A DNA stretch of 64,000 nucleotides from Vibrio sp. DW001 (GCF_029016285.1 NZ_CP091975.1:372001-436000); one strand, 5' to 3'; shown: positions 9,927 to 19,073, counted from the first letter of the stretch. The notes: generated from the letters alone by a model not told the origin. Program-made: numbers and translations.

Positions 9927-12900
9927 TCCGTTTCTTTACTAAGCATCCAACAGCATCGAATCTATTGATGTTGTCCTTACTTATATTGGGTATAACATCA
10001 CTTTCAACCATTAAACGAGAAACCTTCCCCGAATTTAGTCCCCCTTATATTATGGCTGGTGTTGTGTATCCAGGAGCGTCACCGCAAGAAGTTGAAGAGA
10101 GCATCTGTATTCGTATGGAAGATGCCGTTGATGGTCTCGCGAATATCGAAGAGACTCGCTGTGAAGCGGTCGAAGGCTCTGCAAGACTGGTAATAAAGCT
10201 AAATGAAAAGGCCGATATCAGTAGAATGCTGGTGGATGTGCAGACTCAAATCGACTCAATAAATGACTTCCCGTCAGAAATTGAGTCCCCAGTTGTACAA
10301 GAACTCGATTGGAATGAACCCGTTGTTGATGTCGCTATTACCGCTGATACTTCGTGGCCTGAGCTTAAGGCTTATGCGGAAGAATTAAAGCGCATTATGA
10401 AGCTTGATTATGATGTCTCTTTGGTTGACGTAAGTGGCTTCTCAGATCATCAATATAGAGTTGAACTAAATACTCAAGCCATTCGTCAACTTGGGCTTAG
10501 TGTTGGGGATATTGCAACGCAGATAGGCAAACAAAATATTAAACTGCCAAGTGGTAATATAGAGACCCCAGACAAGAATTTTTTGATTCGATTTGATGAA
10601 AGGCGGGTGACGCCTGAAGAGTTAAATACGATTGTTATTGGCTCTGGTCCTAATGGTTCGATTGTTCGTTTGAGGGATATAGCGACTATCACGGATCGGT
10701 TTGAATTAGACGAACAGAAAGTGCTGTTTGACGGTCATCCATCGGCGGTGCTAAAAATAAGCAAAAACAAAGAAGATGATGCCTTAAGAATTAAAGATAA
10801 CGTCGTCCGTTTCGTTGATGATATGCGTTTAGTTGCGCCAGATGGCGTTACTCTAGAGCTGACAAATGATCTGTCTTCAGTGTTATGGGATCGTCTAACC
10901 ATGATGCTACGTAATGGTTGGCAGGGGATCGTCTTGGTGTTTGCAACCATGTGGCTGTTCTTCAGCTTTCGGTACTCTTTTTGGGTCGCCGCTGGTTTGC
11001 CCGTCGCTTTTTTGGGTGGCTTATTCTTAATGGCTCAGTTGGGCTTGTCCATCAATATTATGTCTTTGGTTGGGCTTTTAATGGCAATAGGTATCATGAT
11101 GGATGATGCCATTGTCATCGCAGAATCCATCGCTTCGCATCTCGATCGAGGGCAAAAAATAGATGATGCCGTTGTGAATGGCGTTAAAAAAGTATTACCC
11201 GGTGTCATTTCTTCATTCTTAACAACGGTCTGTATCTTTGGAAGTTTACTGTTTCTTGATGGTGAAATGGGTGCGGTACTTAAAGCCGTCCCGCAGGTTC
11301 TTATTCTTGTGCTGTCATTAAGTCTAGTTGAAGCGTTTTTAATCCTGCCTAATCATCTTTCTCACTCTTTGCATAAAGCGAAAAAAGAACGCCAACCAGT
11401 CAAATTTAAACGAGTACTGTTGGAACGATTTGAACATTTCCGCAATACCACACTTATTCGTGCCGTTGATAAGGTTGTAAAGTACCGCTATGCCTTTATT
11501 GGCGGTGTGTTCACTATGTTGCTTGCCTCCGTTGCGCTTATTGTCGGAGGCGCGGTTAAGTTTGTCCCGTTTCCAGATCTAGATGGTGATATTGCTGAAG
11601 CGAGAATTATTTTACCTCCAGGATCATCACTTAGCCAAACAGAAATTGTTGTAGATAAACTGATTGAGTCTGCAAAACGACTGAATACCAAGTGGACAGA
11701 GGAAATGGAAGATGGTGTGCCACTTGTTCAGCACATTACCAGCCAATTCAATGCCAATCAGGATGCCGATGAGTCTGGGCCTCATATAGCGACAGTACGC
11801 CTAGACCTTTTGGGGGCAGAGATTCGCAATACTGTGATCGATGATTTTGTCGATGCATGGCGCGAAGATATCGGTGAACTAGCGGAGCCTATTTCGTTGG
11901 TCTTTAAGCAACCAACAATGGGGCCGGGTGGTCGAGATATAGAAATCCGCGTTAAACACGACAACCTTGATGAGTTGAAAGCGGCCTCTATTGATATACA
12001 AGAATACCTGAATGAGTTTTACGGTGTTTACGGCGTTCTAGACGATATGCGTATGGGGAAGGAAGAAGTATTGATCAAGCTTCGTCCCGGCGCAGAAACC
12101 TATGGTGTAAACGGGCAGATTATTGCTAATCAACTTAGATCGGCGTTCTTTGGTCAGACGGCAGATGAGATTCAAATTGGCGTCGAAAATATCTCAATTG
12201 AGGTGCGTTTAGATAAAGTTCAAGCCGGTGACTTACAGCAATTAGCTAATTTCCCCATCATAATGGCCGATGGTAGCCAACTGCCTCTTGGTACAGTGGC
12301 AACGTTAGACTTTCAGAGAAACTATGTGCGTATCCAGCGAATCGATGGGCTCAGGACAATAAGTGTTTATGGCGATGTTGATAACTCGAAAGTCAGCTCG
12401 GCATCGATAATTTCTCAATTCCAGACAGAGCAAGCGTCGAAATTGAAGATAAAATATCCCGGTTTGCGATTTGACTTTGAAGGCCAATCTAAAGATTCGG
12501 CTAAAACCGCCGCATCGATGGGTAAAGGTTTCTTGCTTGGTCTCTTTGGTGTCTTTGTCATCCTTAGTTATCAATTTCGTAGCTACCTAGAACCTTTCGT
12601 AGTGATGCTTGCGATACCCCTTGCCTTTATTGGCGTGGTTTGGGGGCACTTCCTTTTAGGGCACGCTCTTAGTATGCCAAGTATGATGGGCTTTGTTTCA
12701 TTAGCAGGTATCGTGGTCAATGATTCTATATTGCTTGTTCAATATATACGACATCATGTCGATGAGGGAGACAGCGTGCATGATTCGGTCGTGAAGGCGA
12801 GCAGAGAAAGATTTAGGGCCGTATTTTTAACCTCTATGACCACAGCGGCGGGATTGTTACCGCTGCTTACCGAGACAAGTTTGCAAGCTCAAGTCATACA

Positions 12901-13024
12901 ACCGCTTGTTATCTCGATCGTATTCGGAATTTTTGCCTCTACATTGTTGGTATTGTTTATGATTCCTGCAGCCTACTCCATATTGGCTGACTGGGGCTTT
13001 ATCCGTAAACACAAAGAAATTTAG
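9923..13024 (+). CDS. RND efflux pump inner-membrane subunit (AcrB/HAE1-like)
   Basis: This 1033-residue protein has normal RND length. The architecture is a first TM segment, a large periplasmic loop, a TM block, a second loop and a final TM block. The proton-relay aspartate pair is visible in GIMMDDAIVIAES, and a matching GIVVNDSILLVQ occurs in the second half. The start codon overlaps the adaptor stop (ATGA), showing translational coupling. It would export hydrophobic or amphiphilic compounds using the proton gradient. I cannot assign it to a named Vibrio Vex system from sequence alone. Confidence 0.93.
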   Translation: MIRFFTKHPTASNLLMLSLLILGITSLSTIKRETFPEFSPPYIMAGVVYPGASPQEVEESICIRMEDAVDGLANIEETRCEAVEGSARLVIKLNEKADISRMLVDVQTQIDSINDFPSEIESPVVQELDWNEPVVDVAITADTSWPELKAYAEELKRIMKLDYDVSLVDVSGFSDHQYRVELNTQAIRQLGLSVGDIATQIGKQNIKLPSGNIETPDKNFLIRFDERRVTPEELNTIVIGSGPNGSIVRLRDIATITDRFELDEQKVLFDGHPSAVLKISKNKEDDALRIKDNVVRFVDDMRLVAPDGVTLELTNDLSSVLWDRLTMMLRNGWQGIVLVFATMWLFFSFRYSFWVAAGLPVAFLGGLFLMAQLGLSINIMSLVGLLMAIGIMMDDAIVIAESIASHLDRGQKIDDAVVNGVKKVLPGVISSFLTTVCIFGSLLFLDGEMGAVLKAVPQVLILVLSLSLVEAFLILPNHLSHSLHKAKKERQPVKFKRVLLERFEHFRNTTLIRAVDKVVKYRYAFIGGVFTMLLASVALIVGGAVKFVPFPDLDGDIAEARIILPPGSSLSQTEIVVDKLIESAKRLNTKWTEEMEDGVPLVQHITSQFNANQDADESGPHIATVRLDLLGAEIRNTVIDDFVDAWREDIGELAEPISLVFKQPTMGPGGRDIEIRVKHDNLDELKAASIDIQEYLNEFYGVYGVLDDMRMGKEEVLIKLRPGAETYGVNGQIIANQLRSAFFGQTADEIQIGVENISIEVRLDKVQAGDLQQLANFPIIMADGSQLPLGTVATLDFQRNYVRIQRIDGLRTISVYGDVDNSKVSSASIISQFQTEQASKLKIKYPGLRFDFEGQSKDSAKTAASMGKGFLLGLFGVFVILSYQFRSYLEPFVVMLAIPLAFIGVVWGHFLLGHALSMPSMMGFVSLAGIVVNDSILLVQYIRHHVDEGDSVHDSVVKASRERFRAVFLTSMTTAAGLLPLLTETSLQAQVIQPLVISIVFGIFASTLLVLFMIPAAYSILADWGFIRKHKEI

Positions 13025-13073
13025 CGTCATTATCCTCGCAAAAACGTAATGTGGTCCTGCTAAGAAAAGTATT

Positions 13074-13103
13074 CCTAAATTCCCGTAAAAATGGGAATTT
13101 AGG
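13074..13103. repeat. REP-like palindrome downstream of the RND operon
   Basis: CCTAAATTCCC and GGGAATTTAGG form an 11-bp perfect stem. About 10 bp further, GATTCC..TGAGGATGACGAATG repeats the GGAATGACGA-type motif seen at 1573. The rest of the 299-bp gap to the next gene shows no ORF. It may double as a transcription end. Confidence 0.5.
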
Positions 13104-13323
13104 TGGTATTCGATTCCGATTCTCGTGAGGATGACGAATGTAAATCATTCTAACCGATCGACACTGGACGAAAGGGGAATTTCAGGCGTACAAAATCTTC
13201 CGTTTTCTCATTCTATAAATAACGATTCAATTATTTCATTTTTGAAATTGTCTCTTTCTATATCTGCAATTTAACTTATCCCTAACAATCACTATCCTAT
13301 AGGTTAAACAAGGATGGTGAATT

Positions 13324-14892
13324 GTGGTAATTCAACTAACAGCAAAGCAAGCCGCGGAATGGATAGAAGATGAACAGGCAATAATGCTAGGCGGTTTTAT
13401 AGGTAGTGTTGTTCCTGAGGCAATAGAAAGGGCGATTGGAGAAAGGTTTGACTCTTTTAACACACCGAAAAATCTAACCTTAATTTTCGCCGCTGGGCAG
13501 GGAGATGGAAAAGGTCGGGCTATGAATCATTTGGCGAAAGCGGGGATGGTATCGACAGTGATCGGTGGTCATTGGGGCTTGGTTCCCAAACTGCAAGAAC
13601 TTGCCGTATCTGAGCGCATTCAAGGTTACAACCTACCTCAAGGGATTATTTCACACCTTCTTAGGGACACCGCTGCTGGCAAGTTAGGCACGATTAGTAA
13701 AGTGGGGCTTGGCACATTTGTTGATCCTAGAGTTGAAGGTGGAAAGATCAATAAAATTACCAAGGATGACTGGGTAGAGCTTATTGAGCTGCAAGGTGAA
13801 GAGCACCTTTTTTATCATAAGTTACCAATAGACATTGCCATATTACGCGGAACAACAGCAGACGAAAATGGCAACATCACTATGGAAGATGAGTGTCTAA
13901 TTGTAGAAAGCCTCGCGGCGGCACAGGCGGCGAAAAATAGTGGAGGCAAAGTTATTGTGCAGGTTAAGCACGTTGTTAAAGCGGGAGAGTTATCTCCTCA
14001 TGCTGTAAAGATCCCCGGTATATTTGTTGATGCAATCGTTCAATGTCACGATTTGACAGAGCACATGCAAACCTTTGCAACTCAGATGAATCCTGCGTTT
14101 GTTGGAGAATATACTGAGCCTAAGGAGACAATTAAAGTATCACCTATGAAATTGGATGCAAAAACAGTAATTGCTCGTCGAGCAGCAATGGAACTGAAAC
14201 GAGGCTCTATCCTTAATTTAGGTATTGGCGTGCCTGAATATATTGCAGCCGTAGCCAGTGAGTCTGGCGTACTCGATCAGTTTGTATTGACCGTTGAACC
14301 TGGTGCAGTTGGTGGCAATCCTGCTGGAGGGTTAGATTTTGGCGCTTCGTCGTATCCTCAGGCAATTATCAGCCAAGATCAAATGTTTGATTTTTATGAT
14401 GGTGGTGGGATAGATCAGGCATTCCTTGGTTTAGCTCAGTGCGATAAAAAAGGAGACATTAATGTCTCTCGATTTGGTGACAAAATAGCCGGCTGTGGTG
14501 GTTTCATTAACATCACTCAGAATGCCAAACAGGTCTATTTTTGCGGAACATTTACTGCAAAAGGGTTGGAAATTGAGTGTAAAGATGGCCAACTGAACAT
14601 TCTTTCTGAGGGTGAAAATACCAAGTTTTTGTCTCAGGTGGAACAGATTACTTTTTGCGCGAAGCAAGCCCAATTAAGTCACAAAACGGTATTGTATATT
14701 ACAGAACGGGCGGTGTTTAAATTAGAGGCAACAGGAATGGAGTTGATAGAAATTGCGCCGGGCATAGACTTAGAAAAAGATGTTCTATCACAGATGGAAT
14801 TTAAACCCAAGATCGCTTCCAACCTAACCAAAATGGATAAAACTATTTTCCAAACTCACTTTGATTTAAGGATGAATAATGATAATGGATAA
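13324..14892 (+). CDS. Fused acyl-CoA:carboxylate CoA-transferase (YdiF / propionate CoA-transferase type)
   Basis: This 522-residue protein joins the alpha and beta halves of a family I CoA-transferase. The N-terminal half has the glycine-rich GGFIGSVVPEAI and FAAGQGDGKGRAMNHL. The C-terminal half has LNLGIGVPEYIA and VEPGAVGGNPAGG, where E325 is the expected CoA-thioester-forming glutamate. It would move CoA between acetate or acetoacetate and short-chain acyl groups. The start is GTG, with AAGGATGG about 10 bp upstream. It overlaps the SDR gene, so the two enzymes are probably made together. The exact substrate is not decidable from sequence. Confidence 0.88.
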   Translation: MVIQLTAKQAAEWIEDEQAIMLGGFIGSVVPEAIERAIGERFDSFNTPKNLTLIFAAGQGDGKGRAMNHLAKAGMVSTVIGGHWGLVPKLQELAVSERIQGYNLPQGIISHLLRDTAAGKLGTISKVGLGTFVDPRVEGGKINKITKDDWVELIELQGEEHLFYHKLPIDIAILRGTTADENGNITMEDECLIVESLAAAQAAKNSGGKVIVQVKHVVKAGELSPHAVKIPGIFVDAIVQCHDLTEHMQTFATQMNPAFVGEYTEPKETIKVSPMKLDAKTVIARRAAMELKRGSILNLGIGVPEYIAAVASESGVLDQFVLTVEPGAVGGNPAGGLDFGASSYPQAIISQDQMFDFYDGGGIDQAFLGLAQCDKKGDINVSRFGDKIAGCGGFINITQNAKQVYFCGTFTAKGLEIECKDGQLNILSEGENTKFLSQVEQITFCAKQAQLSHKTVLYITERAVFKLEATGMELIEIAPGIDLEKDVLSQMEFKPKIASNLTKMDKTIFQTHFDLRMNNDNG

Positions 14893-15601
14893 AAAAGTCG
14901 CGATTGTAACGGGGGCAGCCCGAGGGATTGGAAAAACGATTAGCCAGCAGTTGATAAAAGATGGTTTTTTTGTGATTGCCATTGATATGGCGGTGATAGA
15001 TTGGCAAAAAAGTGAAGCGCTTTATTGTTATCAACTCGATCTTTGTGATCAAATTGCAGTCGCCAATTCAGTAATAGATATAAAAGAGAGGTTCCATGGC
15101 GTCGACGTGCTCGTCAATAATGCAGGCATCACCAGAGATGCAATGCTTGGCGATATGTTGTCTAGCGATTGGGATAAAGTGCTCGATATCAACCTAAAGG
15201 CTGTTTTTATCCTCACTCAACAGGTATCAAAATTAATGTTAGAGCAGGGCTCCGGGAGTATTATTAATATTTCGTCAATCGTTGGAACCGACGGAAACAT
15301 AGGTCAAAGTAATTATGCGGCTTCAAAAGGTGGCGTAATAAGCATGAGCAAAGGCTGGGCGAAAGAGCTAGCAAGAAAAGGCGCTCAAATCAGGGTAAAC
15401 TGCGTTGCGCCGGGCTTTATTTCCACCGAGATGACCAATGAGTTACCAGAAAAGGTCATTGAGTTTATGCAGAAAAAGACGCCTTTAGGAAGAATGGGAA
15501 CCGCGCAAGATATTGCTGATGGTGTCGCATTTCTAGCATCAAGTAAGAGCCAGTTTATCACCGGTCAGGTACTAAAGATTGATGGTGGCTTAGTCTTATA
15601 A
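14885..15601 (+). CDS. SDR oxidoreductase, FabG / acetoacetyl-CoA reductase-like
   Basis: This 238-residue Rossmann enzyme has the cofactor motif GAARGIG (about 9-15), NNAG at the expected place, a catalytic serine in NISSIVG, and YAASK (Tyr and Lys of the active site). It ends with the FabG-like FITGQVLKIDGGLV. An ATG two codons earlier (14,879) is also possible. It overlaps the CoA-transferase by 8-14 bp. The pairing suggests reduction of a 3-oxoacyl-CoA made or freed by the transferase. The housekeeping fabG is expected elsewhere, so this is probably a specialised paralogue. Confidence 0.88.
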   Translation: MDKKVAIVTGAARGIGKTISQQLIKDGFFVIAIDMAVIDWQKSEALYCYQLDLCDQIAVANSVIDIKERFHGVDVLVNNAGITRDAMLGDMLSSDWDKVLDINLKAVFILTQQVSKLMLEQGSGSIINISSIVGTDGNIGQSNYAASKGGVISMSKGWAKELARKGAQIRVNCVAPGFISTEMTNELPEKVIEFMQKKTPLGRMGTAQDIADGVAFLASSKSQFITGQVLKIDGGLVL

Positions 15602-15613
15602 AATCACCCTTTG

Positions 15614-15650
15614 AGCGATCATTTACCCTTTGATTAAATGATCGCTTTTT
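15614..15650. terminator. Bidirectional terminator between SDR and RDD genes
   Basis: AGCGATCATTTA and TAAATGATCGCT form a 12-bp perfect stem followed by TTTTT on the plus strand. It serves the convergent SDR and, less strongly, RDD genes. Confidence 0.85.
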
Positions 15651-15665
15651 ATTCTATTACGCTTA

Positions 15666-16142
15666 TTAGAATACCTTTGGTAAAACTACGACCTCGGTTT
15701 TTGCCCAAATATCATGAAAACCCCGTTTTTTAAGATCAAAAGGGACCAAAAGATTCGCGAGACCAAAACCAGAAGTGCCAATTCGAATAAGTGCTTGAGT
15801 ACGGGAGATTAGGCTCCCATCAAAATTTTGAACTCGCAATTTCCACGTTCGCATGCCAACGGTCTGCCCTGCCTTTGTCCAAAAATAGACAAAGAAGCCA
15901 ATCCAAATAACACCTAAATAAAGGGTGAAGACATGGCTCCAGATAGGGTGTGAACTTAATAATTCACCCGGATCTTGGTATGAGCCGTAAGTCATCACGC
16001 CTAAAGCCACACAAGCTTCCAAAATGGCAATAATCAATCCTGCAGCAAACATTTCAATAGCAAGAACGATAATACCATCATACAAAAGAGCGGCTAAACG
16101 TCGAATGACGCCTGCTGGGGGTAAGGATTGATTTGTTTTCAT
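15666..16142 (-). CDS. RDD family membrane protein
   Basis: This 158-residue protein begins MKTNQSLPPAG and then RRLAALLYDG, the Arg/Asp-Asp-type RDD signature. It has three predicted membrane segments (about 18-45, 75-98 and a third near the C-terminal third). A longer frame to 16,247 exists, but the family usually begins shortly before the RRLAAL motif. RDD proteins are small membrane proteins, some linked to ion transport; the role here is unknown. It is a single gene divergent from the LysR regulator. Confidence 0.82.
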   Translation of the reverse strand: MKTNQSLPPAGVIRRLAALLYDGIIVLAIEMFAAGLIIAILEACVALGVMTYGSYQDPGELLSSHPIWSHVFTLYLGVIWIGFFVYFWTKAGQTVGMRTWKLRVQNFDGSLISRTQALIRIGTSGFGLANLLVPFDLKKRGFHDIWAKTEVVVLPKVF

Positions 16143-16346
16143 TTTAGTTATTCTGATTTGATTTTTGAAACAGCATATAGACTTGTCGAGTATTTGAAAA
16201 GAGAGCTTATCGGCAGAATGTTCATTTTCAATTCCGATATAGGTCAATTAAACGAGCATAAATGAAGCCGATTGCTCAATTTGATTGAAAACAGTTAGTA
16301 TCCTTATAAAATAAGTTGGATTAACTCAGTCGTTAGTGGAGCATAT

Positions 16347-17282
16347 GTGAAAGATTTTGATGTGAATTTGTTGCGAGTAATGGCTGTCTTGCTCGAAGAG
16401 CGAAATGTTACGGCAGCGGCTGATCGTCTATGTCTAAGTCAATCAGCGGTGAGTAAGCAACTGGCAAAATTACGTGAAGCATTTGATGACCCGTTGTTTG
16501 AGCGTACGTCGAGGGAGATGACACCAACGCCCAAAGCGTTATCTCTTGCGCCAAACATCCATGAAGTACTTAAGCAAATAGATCAACTCACCATTCCTTC
16601 AACGTTTGAACCAAATAAAAGCAGGCGTAGGTTCAATATCGATTTGGTAGAAACGGCCTATACGGTTGCCTACCCGTATTTTATGCCTAGTTTACTCAAA
16701 CAAGCTCCGAGCATTAGTATTACTAGCCGAACTTGGAATGAAGACAGCCTTGTGTGTTTATTGAGGCGAGAAATAGACTTTGGAATCGCAATTTTTGAGT
16801 GGGATGAACGGGCCAAATCCCATGTTAGTGCTATTCCTGAAGAGCTGAATTATATCGAATTAGTACGAGATCATTCCGTTTGCCTCATGAGAAAAGGACA
16901 TCCAGCCCTAAACGAAGATTGGAACATTGACACTTTTCTGAAGTACCGTCATCTGCAGGTGACTATTGGTGGTATTAGTGGATGGTTGTTAAAGGAAATA
17001 CTGTTATCTGAAAATCGGCAGCTAGACAATGCTGTTAACATGTCAGATGTGCCAAGTGCCGTTAAATTGTGCGAGCAGAGTGATCTGTTGATGTGTTATC
17101 CAGAGTCTTCGGTAAAAGTACTTAATATGGATGCTAATCTTATTGTTAAACCTATTCCTGTAAAGTTGGACTCGGGTGGGTATTTTTTATTGTGGCACCG
17201 ACATTTTGAAAATGACCCCAGTCATAAATGGTTACGAGAATTGATCATTAAGCTCACTCCTCGTTGTGTTTCCGATATTTGA
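16347..17282 (+). CDS. LysR family transcriptional regulator
   Basis: This 311-residue protein has an N-terminal winged helix-turn-helix (about 5-62: NVTAAADRLCLSQSAVSKQL and the FDDPLFERTSREMTPTPKA wing) and a periplasmic-binding-like effector domain. The start is GTG at 16347 with TGGAGC upstream; the overlapping ATG is out of frame. It shares the short N-terminus and general layout with the second LysR at 23,497. Target genes are not evident. The divergent RDD gene is the only close neighbour. Confidence 0.9.
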   Translation: MKDFDVNLLRVMAVLLEERNVTAAADRLCLSQSAVSKQLAKLREAFDDPLFERTSREMTPTPKALSLAPNIHEVLKQIDQLTIPSTFEPNKSRRRFNIDLVETAYTVAYPYFMPSLLKQAPSISITSRTWNEDSLVCLLRREIDFGIAIFEWDERAKSHVSAIPEELNYIELVRDHSVCLMRKGHPALNEDWNIDTFLKYRHLQVTIGGISGWLLKEILLSENRQLDNAVNMSDVPSAVKLCEQSDLLMCYPESSVKVLNMDANLIVKPIPVKLDSGGYFLLWHRHFENDPSHKWLRELIIKLTPRCVSDI

Positions 17283-17390
17283 ATCAAATGGGTAAACGTT
17301 ACTTTCTGAGGAAACTGAGCTTATGGAACGAGAACCGATGACTACATGGCTAATTATTCAACAACTAACTCACAACTAAGGAATTTCCTC

Positions 17391-17418
17391 TTGCACCCCT
17401 TAGTTTCATCCGTATAAT
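17391..17418 (+). promoter_or_regulatory. tRNA-Leu promoter
   Basis: TTGCAC (17391-17396) and TATAAT (17413-17418) are 16 bp apart, about 31 bp before the tRNA 5' end. Confidence 0.75.
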
Positions 17419-17449
17419 GCCAAGCATCAAAGGGCAATAGCCTTACGAT

Positions 17450-17534
17450 GCCGGTGTGGTGAAATTGGTATACACGACGGATTCAAAATCCGTTGCCGAA
17501 AGGCGTGGCGGTTCAAGTCCGCCCACCGGTACCA
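17450..17534 (+). tRNA. tRNA-Leu (anticodon CAA)
   Basis: This 85-nt class II tRNA has acceptor GCCGGTG pairing with CACCGGT, anticodon loop TTCAAAA (CAA) on stem ACGGA/TCCGT, a long variable arm, the GGTTCAAGTCC T-arm and an encoded CCA. It reads UUG. A near-copy of its 3' half lies at 18,928. Confidence 0.96.
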
Positions 17535-17543
17535 TTATTAAAA

Positions 17544-17579
17544 CAACAAAGCCTCGACGAAAGTCGGGGCTTTGTTGTA
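17544..17579 (+). terminator. tRNA-Leu terminator
   Basis: CAACAAAGCC(T)CGAC-gaaa-GTCGGGGCTTTGTTG is a long stem with a GAAA tetraloop just after the tRNA. Confidence 0.85.
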
Positions 17580-17689
17580 TCTAGAGTAATTATAAAACTT
17601 AGCATTTATAACGTGATCCTTTTAACCCTTTCATTTTTATAACAATGTTATTCTTTTCCTCTCCGTCTTTTGGTAGAAGGTTCTACTCT

Positions 17690-18046
17690 ATGCAACATGT
17701 TCTAATTATTGTTAACGATGCTCCCTATGGTTCTGAAAAGCTTTTTAATGCTTTGCGTCTTGCCATACAACTAAATGAACAAGGAGGGGAACCCGTTAAG
17801 GTGAGTATATTTTTGTTGTCTGATGCCGTGACTGCTATTTTACCTAAGCAATCTCCGAATGAAGGCTATAACATTCAACAAATGCTGGAGATAGTGATTG
17901 CGCAAAATAGCCAAGTGAAGTTTTGTGGCTCTTGTATTCAGGCTCGTGGTTTATCTGAGCTTAATGTTATTGAAGGCTGTGAATTTGCCACGATGGATGA
18001 TTTAGCTCAGTGGGTAATGATGGCCGATAAAACCATCAGTTTTTAG
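17690..18046 (+). CDS. DsrE/DsrF-like small protein
   Basis: This 118-residue protein has the DsrE-like alpha/beta fold signature: VLIIVNDAPYGSEKLFNALRLA at the N-terminus, VSIFLLSDAV, and a C-terminal cysteine pair KFCGSCIQARG. ATG at 17690 has GAAGG upstream; the longer frame from 17645 has no ribosome site. DsrE-fold proteins take part in sulfur relay or unknown redox roles. Its position just downstream of tRNA-Leu and within a segment bounded by a partial tRNA-Leu copy raises the possibility that it arrived by integration. Confidence 0.8.
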   Translation: MQHVLIIVNDAPYGSEKLFNALRLAIQLNEQGGEPVKVSIFLLSDAVTAILPKQSPNEGYNIQQMLEIVIAQNSQVKFCGSCIQARGLSELNVIEGCEFATMDDLAQWVMMADKTISF

Positions 18047-18328
18047 AGGTATTATCATTGTAGCGGTCTTTGTTTCTGTCTATTCCTTAGATTCAGTGTA
18101 TTAAATCTGTGCTTAATTCGTAAAACAAGCAATAAACGCTTCCTGCTTCGCTACATCAGTTTTATTACCCGTAAGAAAGTATAGATAGGTTTGGGGCGCA
18201 GGCTTGATATCGACCTATCAGCCGTGTGTAGGAAAGCCCGTAGCAATAAGTAGTACGTTCTTGTAGGCTTTGCCCCTAAGCTTGAACCAGAATTTACTTT
18301 GTCTTATTAACGATTAAGTAATTAATTA
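18047..18328. other. Intergenic stretch with short coding-like debris
   Basis: No intact gene is visible. On the minus strand, 18,119-18,220 reads an open fragment ending AKQEAFIACFTN then stop; it has no start and I cannot assign a family. An inverted repeat GATAGGT/ACCTATC lies at 18,184-18,219. The stretch looks like decayed sequence. Confidence 0.35.
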
Positions 18329-18769
18329 ATGGTAATTATAATGAATATGACGTTTACGCATAATCCTAAAAAAGACGATATCAATTGTCTTTATAATGGT
18401 TTAGTGGATTTCAATGAGGTTTTTTTTCCTAATTTTGAAGAAAATACATTTGGGTGTTTTCTAAAAAATGATGAAGATAAAATTATTGGTGGTTTAGCGG
18501 GAAAGATTATCTATTCTAATATGTTAATTGATTACTTTTGGGTAGAGGAATCAAATAGGTCATCAGGCATTGGTAAAAAACTTATTAAGCTAGCTGAAGA
18601 TGAAGCCAAAAAGTTAGGTGTCTGTTATATTAACTTGGATACGTATTCATTCCAAGCCCCCCGCTTTTATGAAAGAATGGGTTTTCTAGAGGTTGGTAGA
18701 TTTATTAATTATCCAAAAAACGGCACAGATAAAATATTTTATCAAAAGGTATTAAACAAATTACCGTAG
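18329..18769 (+). CDS. GNAT family N-acetyltransferase
   Basis: About 140-146 residues, depending on which of three near-adjacent ATGs (18,329, 18,341, 18,347) is used. The acetyl-CoA binding motif is present as VEESNRSSGIGKKLIKLAEDEA (in part), followed by YINLDTYSFQAPRFYERMGF, typical of the GNAT beta4-alpha4 region. The substrate is unknown. The gene is clearly AT-rich and lies alone between tRNA-Leu and the partial tRNA-Leu copy, consistent with an acquired cassette. Confidence 0.85.
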   Translation: MVIIMNMTFTHNPKKDDINCLYNGLVDFNEVFFPNFEENTFGCFLKNDEDKIIGGLAGKIIYSNMLIDYFWVEESNRSSGIGKKLIKLAEDEAKKLGVCYINLDTYSFQAPRFYERMGFLEVGRFINYPKNGTDKIFYQKVLNKLP

Positions 18770-18927
18770 ATTATTGTAATACGTGTAGTGGTCAATATAT
18801 TTCAGCCACCAGATTTAATATTATTATTTCTAAAAATTAGTTTTGGGTTGATTTTTCTGTGTGTGTCAGTAGCTAACTAAATTCAACAATATGCTAGTAT
18901 TTATCGACACAACAAAGCCTTCCTCTA

Positions 18928-18971
18928 GGATTCAAAATCCGTTGCCGAAAGGCATAGCGGTTCAGGTCCAC
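18928..18971 (+). pseudogene. Partial tRNA-Leu(CAA) copy (3' half)
   Basis: These 44 bases match tRNA-Leu 17,479-17,522 (anticodon arm, variable arm and most of the T-arm) at about 40 of 44 positions. The 5' half and the acceptor end are missing. ACAACAAAGCCT immediately upstream (18,909) also echoes the tRNA-Leu terminator. It cannot form a tRNA. It could be a relic attachment site or a recombination product. Confidence 0.8.
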
Positions 18972-19008
18972 TCTTTTATATTCTTAATGGTATTAATTTC
19001 TTTACAAA

Positions 19009-19069
19009 AAGCCTTATAACCTTTATTTAGATAGTGGATGATAATATTCGATTAACGGTTATAAGGCTT
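19009..19069 (+). promoter_or_regulatory. Inverted repeat covering the AraC gene ribosome-binding site
   Basis: AAGCCTTATAACC (19,009-19,021) and GGTTATAAGGCTT (19,057-19,069) are perfectly complementary 13-mers separated by 35 bp. The right arm contains the only Shine-Dalgarno-like AAGG, 7 bp before the ATG at 19,074. In RNA the stem would hide the ribosome site; in DNA it could be an operator. It could also end a transcript from upstream. Confidence 0.5.
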
Positions 19070-19073
19070 ATAT

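Noticed and set aside
18047..18328. Possible integron attC site between DsrE-like and GNAT genes
   Set aside because: I could not find paired core sites of the RYYYAAC/GTTRRRY kind around the inverted repeat, and there is no cassette array.
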